Notes under the pieces: generated by a model
What the model was told of the DNA's origin: nothing
The model's input: only the letters and a program-made list of their open reading frames with translations
Database searches by the model: none
Assembly: GCA_030867875.1 (NCBI GenBank)
Contig: JAOWCC010000577.1
Span: 148,606,344-148,670,343 of the forward strand
Reading direction: 5' to 3'
Length of the DNA stretch: 64,000 nucleotides
From: Actinernus sp. WN-2022
Taxonomy: Eukaryota > Cnidaria > Anthozoa > Actiniaria > Actinernidae
Translations under genes and position numbers: made by a program
Shown: piece after piece, positions 35,801 through 44,800 of the stretch
Numbering within the stretch: the stretch's first letter is position 1
Layout: the number at the start of each line of letters is the position of its first letter

Positions 35801-38800
35801 AGTCATTATCGCTGACAGAGAACGCTTCCTGATTATAAACCAAATGATCGTGATTTGACAGATCCAACCAACCACGACAATATCACATGCTGCATGTGTT
35901 TGCCTGGCTAATGTTTTCTTGTAGACGTGTCACTTTGCGTGCTTTAGAAAGGCTATGTTTATTAGCTAGTGAGAGTTATCCTTCCAGCGACTTACCGTTT
36001 GGTGTCAAGAACTTGAATCCTGCGCCGCTTAGTAGGAAAGTCATCACTGACCCGTCGATGGATGAGATCATTTTGCCAGCCTTGACGGTGTCCACAAGAG
36101 TTGTTAGAATGTTCTTTATGGAAGCTCCCTTCCACACTGTCAACTGTAGCTTGGTCATAAGGGGACTGGGCCTGGGGTTGTAAGGATAGGATTGTAAGAA
36201 CGTGACAGTGTGACTGAGTTACTATATTAACTGTAAATTGCTCGTACTCAACAAAGACGGGATGCAAAAGCTATCACGTGCCCTTCATAAATGGTACATA
36301 TATTGGGATACGACGTTTGCATTATGGCGTCATTTAACTAAAACTACCAGAATCCTTTTCAAATTATTCTTATTCAGATTTTATACTCCTTTCAGAATCC
36401 CAAGACAATGGCCTAGATGAGAGGAACAAAAGGATCCACGCAAGAGTTCTGGTTGACGGCATCATGCAAATGTCCTATTGATTTAACTTTTCTTGACTTA
36501 AATGAAATAAAAACTATTATTACAGTACAATTAAATGAACAGTGTTTTGTGTCGTTACCTGAAGGAGATGACTTCAGATTCTTTGTAATCTTTGTATGTG
36601 CCAAGAACCATGGATAACTAAATTGCAATAATACACGCAGTCATGCAGATGATAGAAGAGATGGAAGAGACATGTACTGAACACTGAATTTCTAACGGGA
36701 TCTGAAACAACCATAGGAGCTGATCAAATCCAGGACCTGGCTAATCCACAGATCGAATTGGAATTTAGCGTGTTGGTTTTTGTGGAGGGAGGAAAACCGG
36801 AGGACCCGGAGAAAAACACTCGGAGCAAGGCCGAGATACCAACAAACTCAACTCACATGTGGCGCCGCGTCCGGGGATCGAACCTGGGCCACAGAGGTGA
36901 GAGGCGAAGCGCTTAACTACTGCACCACCCCGGCTCCCTGTGAATACCCTGGTGTGTTTTACCGTTTGTATGTGCCAAGAACCATGGATAACTAAATTCC
37001 AATAATACACGCAGTCAGATGATAGAAGAGATGGAAGAGAAATACTCTGTGAATACCCTAATGTGCTTAACCTTTTCAAATCGCCTTGATAAAGGATGTA
37101 CAATTAAAATGGATTACAAAATATTATCCTAGTAACTCCTGATTACTGTCGACCGTGGATTGACTGAAATAAAGTGTTTTACACTTAAATCTCTAATTTA
37201 GCAGTATTCTTCACTTTTTCGAATCTTTGCCTTCCTTCATCAAAATAGTTTTGGAGTTTCTTCACTATTCCTGGAAAGCATACTCTGCTAAGTTGAGTAG
37301 TTTTTCGGTGCCGTGGACATGCGAAAGTTTTCCTTTTTCGGGTTGGTAGTGCCCCTTTAAAGAAATAAAGCGCACCGGCGTGAAGGGCAGGTTACTTCAG
37401 ATACACAGGATTATATTTTGATACATTGTTCAAATAGATGCCACTCTGAGGACAAAGTGCCGCAAGTTGAATCAGATGATGTGTCACACGGGGCGACGTA
37501 TTCTACGTCCCTTTAATGTGTAATAACATCTCAAAGAGGCTTTCAACCTTGCAATGGATTGTACGAAGGATAATGTGCAAAAATATTAGAAGCTATTAGT
37601 TTAAGCACCAGACGTTCGTGAATTTTGGCGTCATCGGTAACGTCAAGTCACATATGTCAGATCAAGGGTCTTTCCGTTCGTATTAAGTAGCTAGAAACGT
37701 GTACGAGGTGAAGTAAGATTTAACAAAAAAATCCTTCCAGTCTTCTCTCGGTCTTGTCACGTCCGTGTTGTCGTCAAAAGCGACTGGTGCTAAGCTCTCC
37801 GGAGTTTTCAACAAAATTTCCAAGGTACTTCCAAAATATTTCCATCCATTGGAAGTGTGCAAAACCATGGAAATTCCAAGCAACTTCCAACTATTTTCCA
37901 ACAAATGTCCATCCGATGGAAGATCGAGGCACAGTTTGTCCAGTTCTCTAATAGCTACCGTACCCATGAGCAAACAGCTCCAGGGCCAACTCGATGGTCC
38001 AACTGTGCTTTGCCCACGAGTATGTCTCTAGAGTTTTAATAATGAGCTTTAACCAGGGTAACTCCGTCAGTTATAACTGTTCTTCCTATAAGGCGCTGAC
38101 ATATGTTTTTATAGGAGATGCTCACCGCTATTTGAATTCTCTCTGCCAGGTTTAGAAATTCAAGGGACTCGAAGTCACCAAGTGGTTTGCTAAACACCTG
38201 GTTTGTTATGTTCAGCACTGTCGTGAGCTTCACCTCTGAAAGAAAAGGTTATATTATTACACTGATAATGCATTTAGGTTAATAGCGGAGCACCATACAC
38301 ACAGCGAGCGATAAAAAAAATTGCTATCTTTTCTTCCTTACGATCGCACTCAGACCGCCCCACCTCTGCTATTTGTGGCGTTTTTTCAGTTTTCTCCTAA
38401 CGAATCGATTTGTGTCGATAGCTCACGGTCGAACAGCGCTATCAACTCAAGAGTTCCCAGTTCGCAAGGCTTCGAATCCACGACTAAAACATGTTTTTTA
38501 ACCTCAGTTATCACTACATTTATCTCCTCTTGCCTCATTCTGGTATTTTTCTCAAGAAAAAGAAGAAAATAAAATGTACCTACATCTGGTCTCCGTCGGA
38601 CTTGGGCCACTTGCTTGTAAGCCCAATGCATCAAGTCCAATGCACTAGCAGATGACGTTTCCATCAGTAACAAAAAGGACTTTTGTTTCTTTTTCTCTAT
38701 TATTTCCCTTTTCACTAGCCGTGATTATACTGATATAAATAACATAGCCTGTATGTACATGTTATGTATGTGTTATGTATATGTTATGTATATGTTATGT

Positions 38801-41800
38801 ATGTGTTATGTATGTGTTATGTATATGTTATGTACATGTTATGTACATGTTATGTATGTGTTATGTATATGTTATGTATATGTTATGTATGTGTTATGTA
38901 TATGTTATGTATATGTATTCTGAATTCTTAATGCGCGCGTCAAGAAGAGACGATACGTACCTACTTGTGGGATTTGCTGTCTCTCTAGAAAAAAAGAAGA
39001 AAATATCAGGTTATAGTAATAAATAATTGTGTTTAGAATGCAATGAGAATGGTCGAGTTAAGAGTGTCACACTGCTCTTTTTTAATCGTACTTCAATTGT
39101 CCGATTTAGCTTGTACATTTGTTGTCCCAATTCAGGTCACCTGACTTTTCCCTTGATTAATATTTTTCTGTATCCCAAGAGGTAATGCGCAAATTTTAAA
39201 TCTCGGGAACAAAGCACTGAATCCTCTGGAGAGCTGTCACATGATCTGAACTGGGACACCAAATCTACAAGCTAAATAGGTCAATTCGCCTCTAGAACAA
39301 CAAATGCCGAACTAGTACGATCTGTGATGTTCTTCTTCGACTATAACCAACAATACACAATGCTTCAGATAATAAAATGCGAACTGCTGAATCTAACACT
39401 GTTGGAATATCAACACTAGTATTCATAATGAGACAACAAAACTGGGACAAAGGACGTTTGGTATAAGGTTTAAAGTTTATTTGATGCTGTTTTATATTTA
39501 TAGATTAAAACCATTATCATGACCCTTAACAGCAACGCGCGCACTTTACTTTCAAACCCATTTACAAAAGTCACGTGATGGGGTCGTACGTGTTTGACGT
39601 TAGCTAACTCAGCCATTAAGATTTTTATCATATGGTCGCCGTTTCAAATGGCAAAACAGCAAGCACAAAATCGAGAAGGGTAGGCCGGGGAATATTTGGC
39701 TCGAGGTTATGACGTATGGAGCGCAGCGAAACATCAAGGAGAAAAATCGAGCAGGGTCGGACGGCTTTTTCCGGCCCGTTCACGTCAAACACGTACGGCT
39801 CCCATCATGTGACGTTCGTACATGGTTTTGAAAGTAAAGCGCGCGCGGGGCCATACGGATCATGATAATCAGTAGTACTTATTAATAAAACAGTATCGTA
39901 AGGTGACGTAATCAAGAAGCTCGCTGGCAAGGTAATGCCAGAACTGATAAATCCGAGATTACGAATAAATTTGGAAACAAAAATTACTTACTGTCATTTA
40001 CTGGAGCTATCTTGCTACGGACGAGCACTAACTGGGAACGAACGCCAATGGATCGAGCCTTGACTACGTTGCAGTCCTCTTTACTGTGGCATTGCACTGA
40101 ATAACATGAATGACCAATGAGAAACGCCACATTGCACTTCGAATCCTTGCAGCATAGCTGCAAACAGGAATCCATGTCTGTGGCTTTCGGGCGAAGTCTA
40201 AAAATTCCCGCCTTTTGTCCCTCGCTAAGCGTGACGTCGTGTTGAATGGCGCCATGTTTACACCTCGAGCCCTTCACGCGCTTCGAGATAGACGGACTGG
40301 ATGTAGTCACTTGTAGTCGCGTGCCAAATTTGGCAGGAACGTTTCCCGCCTTAGATTTTACTCTCAGAGCCCTGTCTCTGACGACGAATGTTATTCGTGG
40401 ATTCAAAGATGAAGGATGAGCCGGTCGTACTTTACAAAGATTTAAATCACTGCAGTGTAAAGTGTAGCAAGTCAAGCCTAGCATCAAAGACATGTCACAT
40501 TCCTCATCAAGGCAGCAAAACGTCACGCACGTGCCCATATTTTTGACTTTACCATAGTCTGTAAAATCGCCGGATTTCAGTCCAGCAACTAAAGTCTTGT
40601 TATATAAAATCCCACTAGCTCTGCAGTTGGATTTCTTGTGTCCTGCTAAAGGATTATTTACACTCATGCTAATTTCCGAAGAAGAGTTGATCCTTTCGGC
40701 GATTGTACTGAAGTTTTTTGCTCGTACTACGTTCCCGGCTTTGCCAGGAATTACAGACGACGTTGGAATGCTCAAATCGAATTCAGTTCCCTTTTCATTA
40801 CTCAGAAATGATTTTCCTTTATGGACGACTTTTCCATGAGGTTTTGAAGTATTGCTGAAATCCTCTTTAGTTCTTTCCATATGCGATGAAGAGGTATTTG
40901 CATTCATGAATCTCGAGGTGTTGCCCAAAGCTTCAAAACTTTTCTCAAGGAGTTCGTTCTCTGATAATTCTTTCTTCTTCGATGCATTTTTCGCAGCTTC
41001 ATTCATGCTTGATGCTGCTCCGTGTGAACTGATTGAAGTATTTATTTTCTTAACAGGGACATTCATCGCATCAGACAACGCGTATTTTCTGTCAGACGAA
41101 TTTCCAGCAGCATCGTTATTTTTATCGTTCTCCACAAAAGTTGTCACGTTTTTCGAAGTCACCTTCTGCACTGAATCCACACTCTTTGTTCTGTTGGCTG
41201 TTTTTTGGAAGGCTTTTATTACTGTTAAATTCGTTGACACATTCCCATGGTTTGATCCTATCAAAACTGTTTTATTGACCGTTGATTTTGCTTCCAACAG
41301 ATACTTTGACTCATTCCCATTATTTGGTCCTATCAAAACTGTTTTATTGACCGTTGATTTTGTTTCCAACAGATACTTTGACTCATTCCCATTATTTGGT
41401 CCGATCAAAACTGTTTTATTGACCGATGATTTTGCTTCCACCAGATACTTTGACTCATTCCCATTATTTAATCCTATTAAAACTATTTTATTACCCGATG
41501 AACTGTTTACTTTATTTGCGAATGAAAAGTTCTTCGAATTGTCTACATGTAGCGATACATTCCCAGTCGCTTTCTTTATGCCCTCAGAGGTTCTGTTTCC
41601 ATCTGTCGAATTGACAAGCGTTCTGTTTTTATGTAACAGCACGTTTCCACTTTTTGTCGAGTCCATTTGTTTTGGTATCGATGTATTGGTAACTCTTGTG
41701 TTATTCTCACGTGTTAAGGCATCCCCTTTTGAAGTTAGTACTGTCTTTGCTTTTCCTCCATTTGTCACCTTAGACTTATCACTCCCTTTAGGCGCCATCA

Positions 41801-44800
41801 TATCCAATATGGTTCGACCTGCGTTACCAATTCCCCGCTTGACATACGTGACGGTCACCAAAAAGCGTGACTCCAAAGCCGGCCGTGTCTGACACAATTT
41901 AGCACTATAACATTGTAAATTATAACACATACTATTGGCCATAAAGGCTACGTCGCAATCGGAGTTCTGGCAGCAGATGCGCGCGCATGCGCGTGGGCTT
42001 ATAACGCTGCCAACCTTCGTATAGTCTCCGGCAGCGATACCGCCCCGCATGGTCACGTGACTGATGGTCGAGGTGGCGACGCATTGCGTCGACCTTCCCT
42101 CTGCACATGAGGCACTAGCTGAAACGGGAAACAACAAGACTGGTATTTTATTCGCTGCTTTTAGTTTTACTTATAACAAGTCGCATACATTTTTCCTATG
42201 TCTGTACTCTTACTGATCATAGTTTAAGTCATAAAAGGTGGCAAAACTCAAGTGGAACTGAAAACGAGCGTTTGCGATTTGATTTTTTCACTAAAACTTG
42301 ACTTGTGAACTGTGCTTCGAGTTACAAATCACGTCCCCATCATTATCTGTACACTTATTGATCATGACCAAGATGAGCCAACCAGCTGAAAGCGAGAAAT
42401 CTGGGTCAGTTTGTTCGATACTGTTATTGATTTGCATCGTTCCTTGAAGGAAGATCGCAACAGGCCATGGTAAATAACCATCTTTCGAAACCTCTGGAAA
42501 TCAAATGCGGTGTATCAATCATAGGCCCGTTGCGGTTTCTTCTTCGTATAAATCCCCAATAGACCTTTATCACGTAGCGGCCATTTTGGCTACAAACAAT
42601 AGCTTTTCCACTTCCAGCCTCGTCTCTGTGTCGAGTTTGGAAGTGCAAGAACAAAGGATTTTATTCTCCTGGGCCGCAACATGACCGCTGCGTGATAAAG
42701 GGCTATAGACCGACTTAGCTTGTACATTTGTTGTCCCAATTCAGATCATGTGACAGCTCTCCAGAGGATTCAGTGCTTTGTTTTCAATTAGAGAAATTTG
42801 TACATTTCCTCTTAGGATGCAGAAAAACAAGAAATTATTACTCAAGCGAAATTTCAGGTGACCTGAATTGGGACAACACATGTACAAGCTAAATCGGTCA
42901 ATTGCTTACAACATTCTACCCCGAATTTATATGCAGATGATACCACTGGTATCCACAAGAAATCATTAGCAGTAATTATTGACCAAGCTAAAATGAAAAC
43001 GATTTCATCAGCCCTTGGTGTCATTAGGCGCGCTAAGCCCTTTGTATCGCACTCCATGTTATTGACATTATACCATTCACTAGTGCTCCCACACTTTGAC
43101 TATTGTTCCGGGGAAATTTAAATAAAATACTTAATGATAAACTGCAAAAGCTTCAATTTCAAAATAGAGCAGCAGAATAATTACGGGGGCAAACAATAAA
43201 GAAACATCATCAGACATTTTGAATGATTTAGGATGGCATAATATACCTACGACTAAGAAGAGAGGAAAGGAAAGCAATTAAATATTAAATTAAAAATCGC
43301 CTTGCGCCTGATTATCTAAGTTCCTTCTTTCTCGTAGTTGCAATGTGCACAATCAGGCGCGGATCCAGAAAAAAAACTGACCGGTTTCCGACTTCCCAAC
43401 TCAAACTCCAAAATTGGAAATTTTACTTACTTACTTACTTTTTTTTTCGAAAGTAAAGCAAGTGCGTCCGCAACAAATGAAGATCAATAGAGATTAGATA
43501 AATCATAATGTATTAATAATATTCACCCGACCTCAAGATCACTAAATATACGTTGCCTTGCACATTACGTTAGATTTAATTCCCTTGAAAGTGCTACAGT
43601 TACACATATAATACACAGTTTTGCCTAATCGACTGGCTCAATTAATACTGTTAAAGTACTGTTTCTAATCAGTGCTAGTTTCGAAAAATTACCGATCCTT
43701 TCCCCCTAGATTCGAAGTAGCACTAACGGAGATGTTTTAGGCGACGACCTTAGAAATTAAAGGCGTTCAAAGAAAGCGAAAATGCTTTCACCATACACCA
43801 ATACCTAGCCTATACCTATATATCACCTGTAACTAGCTGAAACGTAAATCTTTATTGTAAGTCGTGAGTAATTGCCTCATAACACCTCGTCTCGACTATT
43901 TTAGCCACTTAATATTGCTTCTTTTATTGGAGACATGCGTATTCGTGAACCAGTCTAACCAAGCGGGCGCGGCGAATCATGTCAGATCAGTTCTAATGAA
44001 ATAATTGTGAAAAGAGAGGAAACACATGAAAAACTAACATGACGCCGATATCAAAATGTCCAAAATTGTTGTGATAAAAATCATTAGATTACAGACATTG
44101 ATGGTTACCGTATATACGGTTGTCACCCTAGATTTAATGTTACCAAGCGGTCGGTAATTGACGTTACTCTTCCTAATAAATCTGGTGCTGAAACTGTCAC
44201 TTTGGGGTATACCTTTTTACTGCTCTTATGACGATATATTTCTAACTTCGTATATACATCAGCCTGTCATTACTATCAATACACACATTGAAATTATATC
44301 CAAATCGGTTAAAAGCCCGGATTAAAGGTTTCTGGATGCTTTGATATTTGGAACCAGTGAGCTCGTTACCACCCGAAGTGTTCACCTATTATCGAACAGG
44401 TTGCTCAGCAGGTAGACAGAAAGAAGCTATTTGTCAAATTTAGACACCTTTAAATCCACCTTTTACACGGCGCTATCTTGAAAAACTTCCAGGGTTCGGT
44501 TGTTCGAAGCAAGGCTAACTTTATTCCAAATCTGTCATTGTAATCGGGGTTAGCCGCATTTAACCCGGGGTAGTGCTTTCGCTTGTTTCGGACAACAGGA
44601 CCTTGGAAGACACTTTCTCGCTTGTAATCAGTAGTCTATGTAGCTTTACCAAAATTATTTGTGAATTGGATGCATTTCTACTAAATAATGGTTAATTCCT
44701 GTTACCTCAAGCGTTTTGCACACCGTGGTTCATATGATGCAACACAAGCAAAATCACTAACAAACGAAATAAATAAATAAACAATTTTCAGTGTTGAAGT

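Noticed and set aside
36765..37103. 112-residue ORF with a DNA-repeat-like sequence
   Set aside because: It lies over the family-B SINE; the same peptide phrases appear from the copy at 4.5 kb.
37683..37973. 96-residue minus-strand ORF
   Set aside because: Most of it overlaps the interspersed repeat shared with 15.1 kb.
38386..38715. 109-residue minus-strand ORF as another exon of gene 1
   Set aside because: No acceptor joins it in the phase left by exon 3, and its best donor lies mid-frame. Composition is intriguing but unsupported.
38775..39026. ORF rich in MCYVYVMYM
   Set aside because: It is translated microsatellite.
40852..41892. 346-residue plus-strand ORF opposite the MANSC exon
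   Set aside because: It is the shadow of the spliced minus-strand exon 2, whose phases, cysteine motifs and splice sites are convincing. The plus ORF is Phe/Leu-rich with no motif.
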